Shown here: piece by piece, positions 1 through 9,358 of the stretch
Layout: each line of letters opens with the position of its first letter
How positions within the stretch are numbered: the stretch's first letter is position 1
Made by a program: the position numbers and the translations under genes
Assembly: GCA_963840055.1 (NCBI GenBank)
Contig: CAWIXM010000039.1
Coordinates: 124,001 to 188,000 of the forward strand
DNA from: Rhodoplanes sp963840055
Lineage (GTDB): Bacteria; Pseudomonadota; Alphaproteobacteria; Rhizobiales; Xanthobacteraceae
Direction of reading: 5' to 3'
Length of the DNA: 64,000 bases
The notes under the pieces: generated by a model
The model's database searches: none
The model's input: only the letters and a program-made list of their open reading frames with translations
Told to the model about the DNA's origin: nothing

Positions 1-360
1 CTGCTGACAAAACGCGAGCCGCTGAAAGGCCGCATCAAGGCGTTCGCCGTCGCGCCCGAGGTCTCGATCAATAATCAGTGGTCGAACCGCTACACCGTCG
101 TGGAGGTGAGCGGCCTCGATCGCCCTGGCCTCTTGTACGAACTGACCACGACCCTGTCGAAGCTCAACCTCAACATCGCCTCGGCCCATGTGGCGACCTT
201 CGGCGAGCGCGCGGTCGACGTGTTCTACGTCACCGATCTGCTCGGCGCGCGCATCACCTCGGCGCCGCGGATCGCCACCATCAAGCGCGCGCTGCTGCAA
301 ATCTTCGCGCCGCGTCCGGAGCCGCAACCAGCCGCCCCGACCGCCGCCACGGCGGGGTAG
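1..360 (+). CDS. glnD: Bifunctional uridylyltransferase/uridylyl-removing enzyme GlnD, C-terminal end (partial)
   Basis: The window opens inside this gene; the last 119 codons are present and end in TAG. GlnD adds and removes UMP on PII proteins in response to glutamine and so sets nitrogen status signalling. What is visible is the final ACT domain: a Gly-Leu-Asp-Arg-Pro-Gly-Leu-Leu turn at about residues 38-45, followed by an ACT strand pattern through VDVFYVTDLLG. ACT domains in GlnD bind glutamine. The catalytic nucleotidyltransferase and HD domains lie upstream of the window. The tail is Pro/Ala rich, as is common in alphaproteobacterial GlnD. No gene follows it closely on the same strand. 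Confidence 0.92.
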   Translation: MLTKREPLKGRIKAFAVAPEVSINNQWSNRYTVVEVSGLDRPGLLYELTTTLSKLNLNIASAHVATFGERAVDVFYVTDLLGARITSAPRIATIKRALLQIFAPRPEPQPAAPTAATAG

Positions 361-440
361 GGGAGGGAGCCTCGGTCGTTGGGCGTCGTCGCGGGGTTGG
401 GCTATACGCCCCGCCAGTAGGCGGGCCGCCGCGTGTGCCG

Positions 441-692
441 ATGCAGCATGCCGCCCGCAAACGCGGCAGCGACGCGACGATGCTGCTCATCGTCAATGCG
501 CACCATGACGTCGTGTTGTTTACGCTGCCGCGCGTGGCGGCCGGAAGCGCTTGGCTCAGGCTGATCGACACCAATCTGCCCGACCTTGAAGACGAGCTCG
601 ATGCGGTCCGGCTGAATTTCGGACACGTCTACAGCGTGACTGGCCACTCACTGTTGCTGTTCAGACTGTTGCGTTCGGCTGGTAAAATCTGA
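441..692 (+). pseudogene. Remnant resembling the C-terminal end of glycogen debranching enzyme GlgX
   Basis: An 83-codon open stretch whose protein resembles the last domain of GlgX, the isoamylase-type debranching enzyme: the start MLLIVNAHHDVVLFTLP, the strand pair around WLRLIDTNLPD and the terminal VTGHSLLLFRLL match the closing beta-sandwich of that family as I remember it. Full-length GlgX is roughly 650-750 residues, so almost all of the enzyme, including the catalytic barrel, is missing; the 80 bases upstream do not continue the match. The rest of the glycogen operon sits at 18.6-23.2 kb and contains no glgX. It could also be a short gene in its own right. The family match is from recall, not a search. 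Confidence 0.55.
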
Positions 693-873
693 CGCCGCCG
701 CGTCAAGAACCGCACCGAAATTGACGTACACGCCGCCTTCCTGTTAGCCCAAGGGCGCCAAGCGCATCGCTTGGCGGCGGGCAGGAACGGGGGGAAAGAA
801 GCACAAACAACCACTCACTGGCGCGCGGCGGGCATAGGGCCAAAATCCATGCGCCGACCGATCGACTGCCGGT

Positions 874-1146
874 CTATTGCATCCGAATAGGCCGAACCTT
901 CGTCTGAGCATTGGCACGCAGTGCTTCACGCGCACCGGCTACCAACTCTGCAACGGTTCGCGCGTCTTCTAGGTCGGTCGGCAGCTCGATTCCCAGCTGA
1001 GTCTCCAGCGCGAGAACGATATGAGTCATCGTCAGATGATCGACTTCAAGAACAGTCACATCGGAATTCAGATCATGAATCCCTTCGTCATCGGCGTGAC
1101 TCAGCACGACGTCGAGCACCAGCCGTTCGACTTGGTCACTGATCAT
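874..1146 (-). CDS. Acyl-carrier-protein-like protein lacking the phosphopantetheine serine
   Basis: A 90-residue protein with the size and helix pattern of an acyl carrier protein: an acidic N-terminal helix, a V-D-H-L-T-M-T-H-I-V-L-A-L-E segment at about residues 35-48, then LGIELPTDLEDARTVAELV, which matches helix III of the fold. In true carriers the segment reads D-S-L and the serine carries 4'-phosphopantetheine; here the codon is CAT, giving D-H-L, so the protein cannot be charged in the usual way. It stands alone, with no fatty acid or polyketide genes beside it. The upstream 290 bases are AT-richer than average and probably hold its promoter. It may be a degenerate carrier or a structural relative. 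Confidence 0.7.
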   Translation of the reverse strand: MISDQVERLVLDVVLSHADDEGIHDLNSDVTVLEVDHLTMTHIVLALETQLGIELPTDLEDARTVAELVAGAREALRANAQTKVRPIRMQ

Positions 1147-1439
1147 GACACTGCCCCCCGGTCATGAATTGTTTCATCCTATCGGTTGCGACAGCCCCGA
1201 TTAGCTGCAACAATTAGAAACATAATGTTATCTTAAGAAAAGCCTGGCCGAAATACGGTTGCGGTCCGGGGGGACTTTCCCTGGGTAGGTTTACGTATTT
1301 GTGGCGACCGATCGCGCCCGTGGTTGAAGACGGCGACGACTGGTTCGCGTCCTGTTCCTTAACGCACCCTTAAAGCGCGGTCGTTAGAGTTTCCGCACGG
1401 CCTGCCGGCGTCGTCCAGGCTGGTCGTGCGGGACGGGAC
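1147..1439. other. Divergent intergenic region between the carrier-like gene and the PBP gene
   Basis: No gene is supported here. The stretch around 1200-1245 is locally AT-rich compared with the surrounding DNA and is the natural place for the promoter of the leftward carrier-like gene. I see no clear hairpin terminator or operator. Confidence 0.4.
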
Positions 1440-3631
1440 ATGGCTCGAGCAAAAAAAGGCCAACGAGAGCGCCGTGAGCCCGTGATGGGCGATCCGGCCG
1501 ATGGGCCGGGCGTTCTCCGCGCCGTGAAGCCCGCGCCTTCGCGTGACAAGGCCGACGGCAGAGCAAAATCGGCCAAGCGCAAGCGGGGCATCGGCAGACG
1601 CCGCGGCGCGGCGCACGCGGCGGCTCCCGGATCAGACGTTTCGCCTATTGGCTCGCGGTCGCCGCGGTTTGGTGCGTGGTCGCCGGCGTCGGCGTCATCG
1701 CCTGGGTCGGGATGCATCTGCCGCCGATCCATTCGCTCGAAATCCCCAAGCGGCCGCCCACCGTCCAAGTCCTTGGGCTCGACGGCCGCTTGCTCGCGAC
1801 GCGCGGGGAAATGGGAGGAAGCGCATTGGCGCTCTCCGCAATGCCGACCTACCTGCCGCAGGCCTTCATCGCCATCGAGGACCGGCGCTTCTATTCGCAT
1901 GCCGGGGTCGACGTCGTGGGCATGTCCCGCGCGGCTTTCGCCAATCTTGTGCGGCGTGGGATTTCCCAGGGCGGATCGACCATCACCCAGCAGCTCGCCA
2001 AGAACCTCTTCCTCAAGCCCGAGCGCACCCTTATGCGCAAGCTTGAGGAGGCCGTTCTCGCTCTCTGGCTCGAGCGCAAGTTCTCCAAGAAGCAGATTCT
2101 CGAACTCTATCTCAACCGCATCTATTTCGGCGCCGGGGCCTATGGGGTGGAAGCGGCGGCGCAGCGCTATTTCCACAAATCGGCGCGGCACGTGACGCTG
2201 GCGGAGGCGGCGCTGCTCGCGGGTCTGGTCAAGTCGCCGTCGCGCCTGATGCCGACCCGCAACTATGACGGCGCGGAACGGCGCGCCCAACTCGTCCTCG
2301 CCGCCATGTCCGAGGCCGGAATGATCACGGAGAATGCCGCCAAGGCCGCGAAGCTGCATCCGCCCAAGGTGGTCAAGGCGGGGAGCGGTTCTGCCAATTA
2401 CGCTGCGGACTGGGTGATGGACGTGGTCAACGACGTTGTCGGCCAGGTCGAGGACGATCTCATCGTCGACACTACGCTCGATCCGGCGATGCAGGCGGCG
2501 GCCGAGAAAGCGATCGTCAATAGACTGGCGGAGCGTGGCCAGAAATTCGGCGTCGAACAAGCCGCGCTCGTCGCGATGACCCCGGACGGGGAGGTGCGCG
2601 CTTTGGTGGGCGGGCGCGACTACCAGGAAAGCCCATTCAACCGGGCGATAACCGCGAAGCGGCAGCCCGGCTCGGCGTTCAAGCCGTTTGTCTATCTCAC
2701 CGCAATCGAGCGCGGGCTAACGCCGGACAGCGTCCGCGAGGACAGGCCGATCGCACTCAAGAACTGGAAGCCGGAAAACTACAAGCGCAAGTATCACGGG
2801 TCGGTGACGCTGGCGCAGGCACTCGCCTTGTCGCTCAACACAGTCTCGGTGCGGCTGACGCTCGAATTCGGACCGACCGCGGTCGCGCGCACCGCGCACC
2901 GGCTCGGGATCGCCTCGAAGCTCGAGCCCAACGCCTCGCTCGCGCTTGGCACGTCGGAGGTCTCGTTGCTCGAACTGGTCGGCGCCTATGCGCCGTTCGC
3001 CAATGGCGGCTATGGCGTCGCTCCCCATGTGGTGGAGCGGGTGCGCAGCGCCGATGGCAAGGTTCTCTATTCCCGCACGCCGCCCGTGCGCAACCGCATC
3101 ATCGAGCCCGGTTATGTCGCGATGATGAACCAGATGATGCGCGAGACGGTCCGGATCGGAACGGCGCGGCGAGCCGAGCTTCCCGGCTGGCCCGTCGCGG
3201 GCAAGACCGGCACCAGCCAGGATTTCCGCGATGCGTGGTTCGTCGGCTTCACCGGCCGGCTCGTCACCGGCGTCTGGTTCGGCAACGATGATTCCTCGCC
3301 GACCAAGAGGCTGACCGGCGGAAGCCTCCCGGTAGAGGCGTGGAGCCGGTTCATGAAAGCGGCCCATCAAGGGATGCCGGTGGTCGATCTGCCGGGCGCA
3401 TCGGCGCCACTCCCCTTTGCGCAGCCCGCAATGTCGTCATCGGCGCATGCGCCGCGCGCCGTGCCGCCTGCATCGTCACCATCAGGCTATGCGCGGCCCG
3501 CGCCAGTTCCGCCCGCGCCAATTCCGCCCGCGGCCATTCCGTCCGTAGCTCCTTCCGCGGCCGCGCGCCCGCCGCGCCAGGAGGCGGGCGTCGATGGCTG
3601 GCTGCTCGACCGGCTGTGGTCTCGCCGCTGA
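1440..3631 (+). CDS. Class A penicillin-binding protein (PBP1A-type), frameshifted near the N-terminus
   Basis: Bifunctional murein polymerase: a glycosyltransferase domain (IAIEDRRFYSHAG, then GGSTITQQLAKNLFL) followed by a transpeptidase domain with the SxxK motif in PGSAFKPF and the KTGT motif in AGKTGTSQDF; the tail is Pro/Ala rich. It builds peptidoglycan from the outer face of the inner membrane. The basic cytoplasmic leader begins at ATG 1440 in one frame (ending around KRKRGIGRRRG). The membrane helix (RRFAYWLAVAAVW onward) and everything after it are in the frame one base back, so a single base appears to be missing at about 1600-1640. A GTG at 1676 would start inside the helix and is an unlikely true start. 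Corrected length is about 730 residues. Confidence 0.88.
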
Positions 3632-3635
3632 GGGT

Positions 3636-4841
3636 TCATTGGCGGGACTTGAACGGGCGCGTCCTGACTTTGCGGGTCGTAAGCCAGAGCAGCAGGGTGA
3701 GGCATCCAGCGGCGGCGATGCCAATGATCATCGGCCAGGCGCTCGCTCCGAGGGCGTGGCCGACGATTGCGCCGACGGTCGCGCCAACGACTTGCTGCAC
3801 GCTGCCAATGAATGAGGACGCCGCCCCGGCGCGTTCGGGGAAAGGCTGCAGAGCGCTCGCCATCGAGAGCGGCAAGACGAGGCCAATACCGGCGGAAAAG
3901 ACCATCATTGGCGCAGCGAGCGCGACGATAGATGATGGGGCGAGGCCAACGCTACCGACCAGCAGCAGTCCACCACCCGCAAGGGCGCCGGCGCCGAGGC
4001 CGATCGTCCAGTTAAAGCCGTGACGGACGACGAGTTTGGCCCCGATCAGCGTTCCGGCGATGAAGCCCAGACTGGTCACGCCGTAAAACAGGCCGAACGC
4101 CAGCGGCGACAGTCCGTACAGGCCCTGGAGCACGAAGGACGAGCCGGAGATATAGGCGAATAGGCCGGCATAGCACGCCGTCGCAATCCCGAGATGGGCG
4201 AGGAAGCTGCTGCTTCTCCCCACGACCGCGTAGGATCGCGCTAGCGCGACCACGGGATGGCCGACGGCGTTGCTGCGTCGCGCCGTTTCCGGCAGGAGGC
4301 GCGCGACGACGGCGATCGCGGCAAGTCCCGCGCCGAAAATGAGGATGAATCCAAAGCGCCAGCCGAAATTCGTCTGGGTGAAGCCACCGATCGTCGGCGC
4401 CACGATGGGAGCTATTCCCATGATTGCGCCCATCAGCGACAATTCGCGCCCGGCACGCGGCCCCTCGTAGAGGTCGCGCACGATGGCGCGCGCTAGCACG
4501 ATCACGCCAGCGGCGCCCGCGCCCTGGAACGCCCGCGCCGCGATCAGCGCGCCGATCGTCGGCGCGATCGAGCATACCAGCGTTCCGACGCAAAAGATGG
4601 TGAGGGCGGCGCTGAGCACCGGCTTACGGCCGAACCGGTCCGACACCGGGCCATAGACGACCTGCCCGATCGCGAAGCCGATGAGGTACACGGAAATCGT
4701 GAGCTGCACCTGAGCCGTCGACGCAGCGAGCGCGGCTTCGATCGCCGGCAGCGACGGCAGGTATAGGTCCATCGCCAGCGGCCCTAACGCGGTGAGCAGC
4801 GCGAGCAGCGCGGTGAGGGCGAAGGTATCCGGGGAAAGCAT
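3636..4841 (-). CDS. Bcr/CflA-family drug resistance MFS transporter
   Basis: A 401-residue major facilitator protein with about 12 hydrophobic helices. Diagnostic features are the N-terminal MDLYLPSLP segment of the Bcr/CflA subfamily, the loop 2-3 motif GPVSDRFGRKPVL, and motif C-like GIAPIVAPTIGG in helix 5. Family members export drugs such as bicyclomycin and chloramphenicol, or sulfonamides and dipeptides, by proton antiport at the inner membrane. Its stop lies four bases from the end of the convergent PBP gene, so the two genes abut tail to tail with no room for a terminator. The substrate cannot be told from sequence. Confidence 0.88.
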   Translation of the reverse strand: MLSPDTFALTALLALLTALGPLAMDLYLPSLPAIEAALAASTAQVQLTISVYLIGFAIGQVVYGPVSDRFGRKPVLSAALTIFCVGTLVCSIAPTIGALIAARAFQGAGAAGVIVLARAIVRDLYEGPRAGRELSLMGAIMGIAPIVAPTIGGFTQTNFGWRFGFILIFGAGLAAIAVVARLLPETARRSNAVGHPVVALARSYAVVGRSSSFLAHLGIATACYAGLFAYISGSSFVLQGLYGLSPLAFGLFYGVTSLGFIAGTLIGAKLVVRHGFNWTIGLGAGALAGGGLLLVGSVGLAPSSIVALAAPMMVFSAGIGLVLPLSMASALQPFPERAGAASSFIGSVQQVVGATVGAIVGHALGASAWPMIIGIAAAGCLTLLLWLTTRKVRTRPFKSRQ

Positions 4842-4992
4842 CGGTAAAGGAAATGTCCGGGTCCGCGCACCCGTTCCACACTTTCGCGCGGAATGAAAGC
4901 GCTCTCGCCAAGCGGGCGAAAGCCTCGCGCCTCAAGCGTGCGGCAGCTCGCTCGCGCGGCGGCAGAGCGGTCGAGAGGTCAGTAACCCGCCA

Positions 4993-5784
4993 TTAACCGC
5001 CGCCGGCCGGCGCGAGGGGAACCGCCTCGTCAGGGCGCATGCCATAGCGGTGCAAGTCCGCGCCGTTGAGGTCGAGCCACACCTTCGCGCGCCGCACATC
5101 CGGGCAGATGCGATGCAGCAGCCGCCAGAAGCGGGGCGAATGATTCATCTCGATGAGGTGGGCCACTTCGTGCGCGGCGAGATAATCGAGCACATAGCGC
5201 GGCGCGAGAATGAGCCGCCACGAGAAGGAGAGCGCGCCCGTGGTCGAACACGACCCCCAGCGGCTGCTCTGATCGCGGATGCTGATGCGCTTGAGCCTCA
5301 CGCCGAGCCGATCGGCATAGGCCTGCGCCGCTGTTTCGAGATCGCGCTTGGCCTCGCGATGCAGAAAATCCCGGATCCGGCGCTCGATGTGCGGGGGATC
5401 GCCCGCAACGCACATCAGCCGCTCGCCGTCGCTGCCGACTTCGGTCCAAGCCGTCCCGCGCGCAAGACGCCGATGCACCACGCGATGAGGTGCGCCGCGC
5501 AGCGGCAGCACGGTGCCGGGCGCAAACGGCGCCGCTTCCGGCAGGCGGCACATGCGGGTCGCGATCCAGCCGCCGTGTTTCCGGGCGAAGTTGCATGCCT
5601 CCCGCAATGTGCCCCGCGGCGGCATGGTGAGGACGACGTCGCGCGTCGCAGCCTGTATCCGCAGCGTATAACGGCGCGCTTGGCGATGCCGGCGCAGGCG
5701 GACGAGAAAGATTTCCCGGTCGAAGATCACTTCGATGGCTTGGGGCTCGCTGGGACGGCGATAAAGCATGGCGCGCGAAGGCAT
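4993..5784 (-). CDS. YgjP/WLM-like zinc metallopeptidase (DUF45, M48-type)
   Basis: 263 residues in the family of YgjP-like putative metallopeptidases. The zinc-binding HEVAH is at residues 205-209 with a downstream HSPRFW segment, and the family motif RWGSCS is at 175-180. No signal peptide or membrane helix is seen, so it should be cytoplasmic. The ATG at 5784 is preferred over one at 5841 because AGGAAG lies five bases or so upstream of it; the longer form would add 19 residues unlike the family. The physiological substrate of this family is unknown. Confidence 0.85.
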   Translation of the reverse strand: MPSRAMLYRRPSEPQAIEVIFDREIFLVRLRRHRQARRYTLRIQAATRDVVLTMPPRGTLREACNFARKHGGWIATRMCRLPEAAPFAPGTVLPLRGAPHRVVHRRLARGTAWTEVGSDGERLMCVAGDPPHIERRIRDFLHREAKRDLETAAQAYADRLGVRLKRISIRDQSSRWGSCSTTGALSFSWRLILAPRYVLDYLAAHEVAHLIEMNHSPRFWRLLHRICPDVRRAKVWLDLNGADLHRYGMRPDEAVPLAPAGGG

Positions 5785-6280
5785 GGACTTCCTGTTCCGG
5801 CCTGATTTGCAAGCCGGATAGTGCCATATTCGCAATCCCATGAAGCCCCCGCCCAGACACGGGGGCTTTGGGGCGACATCTGGTTAAGAGACGCGGGCAC
5901 GGCCGCCACATGTTGGGGCTAAAGGGATGAATTGTGATTCGCTGCTATAGCGCGCCGCGGCGTCCAGAATCAGGCAAAATTGTGCAATCATATCAGGAGT
6001 TTGAACCTAGCCTCACAAAACGCTTGCCAGCGCGACCGTTTCGGCCCGTGGCGGCTGCTTCGCGAGGGGGGTCCAGAGCAAAAAATCGGCGCACTGCACA
6101 CTTCACAGCGCCAGCGCCGCTTCGTTTCGTCATTTGCCCACGATTGGTCGATCATGTTGCAGCGCGCGCGCGAAGCGCTCGATACGATTTGCGAACGGCG
6201 TTAAAAAAACGCTGAGCCTGACATCGCGAAAACTCATCGATCGTAGAAGAGCGTCCGCGAGTAGCGCGCCGATGCTGAGC
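5785..6280. other. Intergenic region with one GC hairpin
   Basis: No convincing gene. A hairpin at 5845-5866 has a seven-base-pair GCCCCCG/CGGGGGC stem and an eight-base loop; it has no T-run on either side, so it is a weak terminator candidate and may lie in the leader of the metallopeptidase gene. Short open frames on the plus strand at 5.9-6.3 kb have no recognisable protein character. Confidence 0.4.
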
Positions 6281-7468
6281 TTAGCCCTGCAAACCTTTGA
6301 CGATGGGCGTGCGCGCGGCGCGAACGGCTGGAAGCAGTCCGCCGATCAGTCCGACGGTCAGGGCGAGCGCTAGGCCTTCCGCTATCAGCGCAGGCGTCAG
6401 CCTAAAGCTGAACACCACCTGCGTGAAACCGGTGCCGAGCGTTGAAGTGGTGAATCCGTCGAAGACGAGATAGGTCGCAACGGCGCCCAACGCGCCTCCG
6501 ATGCCGGCCAGGAGCAAAGACTCCGCGAGCGTGCCGATGAAAGCGGGGAAGCCGCCGAAGCCGATCGCGCGCAGCGTCGCAATTTCGACTGAGCGGGCGG
6601 CGACCGAACTGTACATCGTATTGAGAGCGCCTGCGAGCGCGCCGAGCGCCATCGCAATCGCAAGCGGCCAACCGAGTTTCTGGATCAGGTCGGAGGTTTG
6701 CGACGACTGCTCGGCGAAGTACTCCTGCTCCGACTTGACATCCAGCTTGAGGCGCGGGTCGGCGTCGGCAAAATGCTTCAGTTCGGCAAGCGCGGCAGGA
6801 CTGTCGATGCGGGCGCGCACCGTCTGAAACACATTGTTGCGTTTGAACAGGCTCTGCACCACCGGCAGGTCGCCCCAGATTTCCGACTCGAACACGCTGC
6901 CATCGGCGGCGAACACCCCGACCACCGTCCACTGGGTGGTCAGGAATTTTACCTTAGACCCGAGGTCGAAGCCCTGAAACTGGCTCAGCAAGCTCTTGCC
7001 GACCACGATCTCGTTGGCGCCGGGATTGAACATGCGCCCGGCGACGAGCTTGATGTCCTTGCGAATGGCGGCGCCTTCGGTGCCGATCCCCCGTAACGGG
7101 ATATTGGCCTTGGTCTGAGTCGACCGCTTGATTCCGTCGACGACGATATACAGTTCGGCCGAGACGAGCGGCTTGCCGTCGGCGCCGCGGGCGATGCCCG
7201 GGCCGTCTTCGATCAGGCGGACCTGCTCGCGCGAAATGACGCTGTTGATCTCCGACTGCGAGCCCCCGCGGAGCACAATCGCGATGTCCGCGGCGCCCGC
7301 GCCCTTCAGCGTGCGCTGAAAGCCGTTCGCCATGGCGAGGAAGGAGAGCAGCACCATGACGACCAGGGCGACCGCGACAACGGTCGACAGGGACAGCCAA
7401 AAACGCTGCGGAATGCTCCTGATATTGATGGCGGTGACCGCGGCGATTTGCAGGAACAGCGAGCGCAT
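6281..7468 (-). CDS. ABC exporter permease (MacB/FtsX type), second permease
   Basis: 395 residues with the topology of MacB/LolCE permeases: one helix near the N-terminus (about residues 22-45), a large periplasmic domain of about 220 residues, then three helices at the C-terminus (about 270-390) carrying the FtsX-type core. It is the last gene of a leftward operon and starts three bases after the stop of the preceding permease. The partner ATPase and adaptor are in the same operon. Substrates of such systems are typically lipids, lipoproteins, peptides or drugs taken from the membrane or periplasm. Confidence 0.87.
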   Translation of the reverse strand: MRSLFLQIAAVTAINIRSIPQRFWLSLSTVVAVALVVMVLLSFLAMANGFQRTLKGAGAADIAIVLRGGSQSEINSVISREQVRLIEDGPGIARGADGKPLVSAELYIVVDGIKRSTQTKANIPLRGIGTEGAAIRKDIKLVAGRMFNPGANEIVVGKSLLSQFQGFDLGSKVKFLTTQWTVVGVFAADGSVFESEIWGDLPVVQSLFKRNNVFQTVRARIDSPAALAELKHFADADPRLKLDVKSEQEYFAEQSSQTSDLIQKLGWPLAIAMALGALAGALNTMYSSVAARSVEIATLRAIGFGGFPAFIGTLAESLLLAGIGGALGAVATYLVFDGFTTSTLGTGFTQVVFSFRLTPALIAEGLALALTVGLIGGLLPAVRAARTPIVKGLQG

Positions 7469-7471
7469 GGC

Positions 7472-8632
7472 TCAACCCCGCCCCATGGCGTCGGCGATCT
7501 TGAGGCGGAACGCGTGAATCGCCGGCGCAAGGCCGGTCGCCAGCCCGAGGCCGATCATCAGCACGAATGCGATCGCAAGGATCGACGGCTCAAGCGTGAG
7601 GCCCGGAAGGAAATTGCCCACGCTCTCGCGCATGTTGACGATCGCCAACGCGGCGAGGGCGATGCCGGGAACGCCGCCGATGATGGCGAGAAGCACGGTC
7701 TCGCCGAGAATGAGCCGCAACACGCGCGCGCCGGAAAAGCCGAGCGTCTTCAGAACGCCGATTTCGCGCGTGCGTTCGCGCACGGCCATCACCATGGTGT
7801 TGCCGACGATCATCAGGATGGTCACGAAGGCAGCGCCGACCACCAGTTGGACGATGAGCGCTATGTTGCCAAGCTGGGCCACAAACGCCTTGTTGAAGGC
7901 CTTCTCGGTATCGGTCGCCGTCTCATAGGAAGAATTGGCGAAGCCTCGGTCGATCGTCTTGGCGACCCGGTCGTTGACTTCGGGAGATGTGGTCTGAAGT
8001 ATCAGCCAGCCGATCGTGTCCTTGCCGAACGATCGCGTCTCATCGAAATAGTCGTAATGGAAAAGCATTACATTGGTGTCGGCCTGCGGCTTTCTTTTAC
8101 TGAAAATGCCGACAATATGCATATCCCAGCTGCGCGACCCGTTCTTCTGCGAGAAAATATTGCTGGCGATCGGCACCCGGTCGCCGACCTTCCATCCCCA
8201 TTTCTTCGCCATGCTTTCGCCGACCAACGCGCTCGTGCGCTCACGGATGAAAGCCTCGCGCATTTCCGGGGTGAAGACGTAGTCGTTGTCGATGATCTGC
8301 AGGTAGGATTCGGGCTCGACGGCTAAGACGATCAGGAAATTCTTCGGGTCCTGATAGTAGCCGCCGAACCAGTTGGCATGGGTCACAAGTCGCACGCCCT
8401 CGATCCCCTGCACGCGGTTGAAATAGGCGATCGGCAGCGGCTGGGTGAAATTGATCTTGTTGACCACCACCAGCCGATCGTCTTCCGCCACGGCCTCCCC
8501 GGCGTTAAAGGCGCGTTCGAAAGCGGCAAGGACGCCGAAAATCGCGAAGGCGATCAGGATTGAGATGATCATCAGCACTGCCCGCAACTTCTTGCGGAAC
8601 AGATTCTTGCGGATGAGGACGAAGTCGTTCAC
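7472..8632 (-). CDS. ABC exporter permease (MacB/FtsX type), first permease
   Basis: 386 residues, same architecture as its downstream neighbour: N-terminal helix (about residues 17-40), a large periplasmic MacB-like domain, then three C-terminal helices containing the FtsX core (RERTREIGVLKTLGFS). Its start overlaps the stop of the ATPase gene by four bases (ATGA), indicating translational coupling. Two different permeases next to each other suggest a heterodimer, as in LolCE, rather than a MacB homodimer. Confidence 0.87.
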   Translation of the reverse strand: MNDFVLIRKNLFRKKLRAVLMIISILIAFAIFGVLAAFERAFNAGEAVAEDDRLVVVNKINFTQPLPIAYFNRVQGIEGVRLVTHANWFGGYYQDPKNFLIVLAVEPESYLQIIDNDYVFTPEMREAFIRERTSALVGESMAKKWGWKVGDRVPIASNIFSQKNGSRSWDMHIVGIFSKRKPQADTNVMLFHYDYFDETRSFGKDTIGWLILQTTSPEVNDRVAKTIDRGFANSSYETATDTEKAFNKAFVAQLGNIALIVQLVVGAAFVTILMIVGNTMVMAVRERTREIGVLKTLGFSGARVLRLILGETVLLAIIGGVPGIALAALAIVNMRESVGNFLPGLTLEPSILAIAFVLMIGLGLATGLAPAIHAFRLKIADAMGRG

Positions 8633-9327
8633 GCGGCGAGCTCCTTCTCGACAAAGTGGCCCTTGTCGAGGTGGAGGGTGCGGCGAGCATATCGCGCGGC
8701 GGCCGGGTCGTGCGTCACCACCACGATGGTCTTGCCCAGTTCGCGGTTGAGGATGCTCAGCATTCCGAGGATTTCGTCGGCGGAATTGCGGTCGAGGTCG
8801 CCGGTCGGCTCATCGCAGAGCAGGAGCTTCGGATCGGACACGATCGCGCGGGCGATTGCGACCCGCTGCTGCTGGCCGCCCGACATCTCGCGCGGATAAT
8901 GCTTGGCGCGGTCGGCAAGATTGACGATCTTCAGCGCCGTCTCGACATGCTCTCGCCGCTCCGCGGAATGAAGATTGGTGAGCAAGAGCGGCAGTTCAAC
9001 ATTCTGCGCCGCCGTCAACATCGGCATGAGATTGTAGAACTGGAAGACGAAGCCGATATTGGCGGCTCGCCAACGCGCCAGATTCCCCTCCGAGAGCGTG
9101 TCGATACGCATGCCGGCAATGTGGATCTCGCCGCCGTCAGGGCGATCGATCCCGCCGAGCAGATTGAGCAGCGTCGTCTTGCCGGACCCCGACGGGCCCA
9201 TCACCGCGACGAAGTCCTTTGTCGGGATCGTCAAGTCGAGCCGCTCGAATATGTCGATCGTCTCCTTGCCTTTCACGAAGCGCTTGGAGACATGGAGCAA
9301 AGCAACGAGTATGTCGGACATCGACAT
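8629..9327 (-). CDS. ABC transporter ATP-binding protein (LolD/MacB/DevA type)
   Basis: 232-residue ATPase. Walker A GPSGSGKTT is at residues 44-52, the signature SGGQQQR at 149-155, and Walker B LLLCDEPTGDLD at 168-179, followed by an H-loop in VVTHD. The sequence type is that of small exporters that work with MacB-like permeases. A GGAG lies just upstream of the start. It is cotranscribed with an adaptor upstream and two permeases downstream, giving a complete exporter apart from an outer-membrane channel, which is not in this window. Confidence 0.92.
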   Translation of the reverse strand: MSMSDILVALLHVSKRFVKGKETIDIFERLDLTIPTKDFVAVMGPSGSGKTTLLNLLGGIDRPDGGEIHIAGMRIDTLSEGNLARWRAANIGFVFQFYNLMPMLTAAQNVELPLLLTNLHSAERREHVETALKIVNLADRAKHYPREMSGGQQQRVAIARAIVSDPKLLLCDEPTGDLDRNSADEILGMLSILNRELGKTIVVVTHDPAAARYARRTLHLDKGHFVEKELAA

Positions 9328-9358
9328 AAATTCTCCAGTGCGAGTGGGCTGAGGACGA

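Noticed and set aside
1370..2560. 396-codon open frame antisense to the PBP gene
   Set aside because: Shadow of the PBP coding strand; no protein family character.
5845..5866. GC hairpin as a transcription terminator
   Set aside because: No T-run on either strand and no gene ending just before it; kept only as a note.
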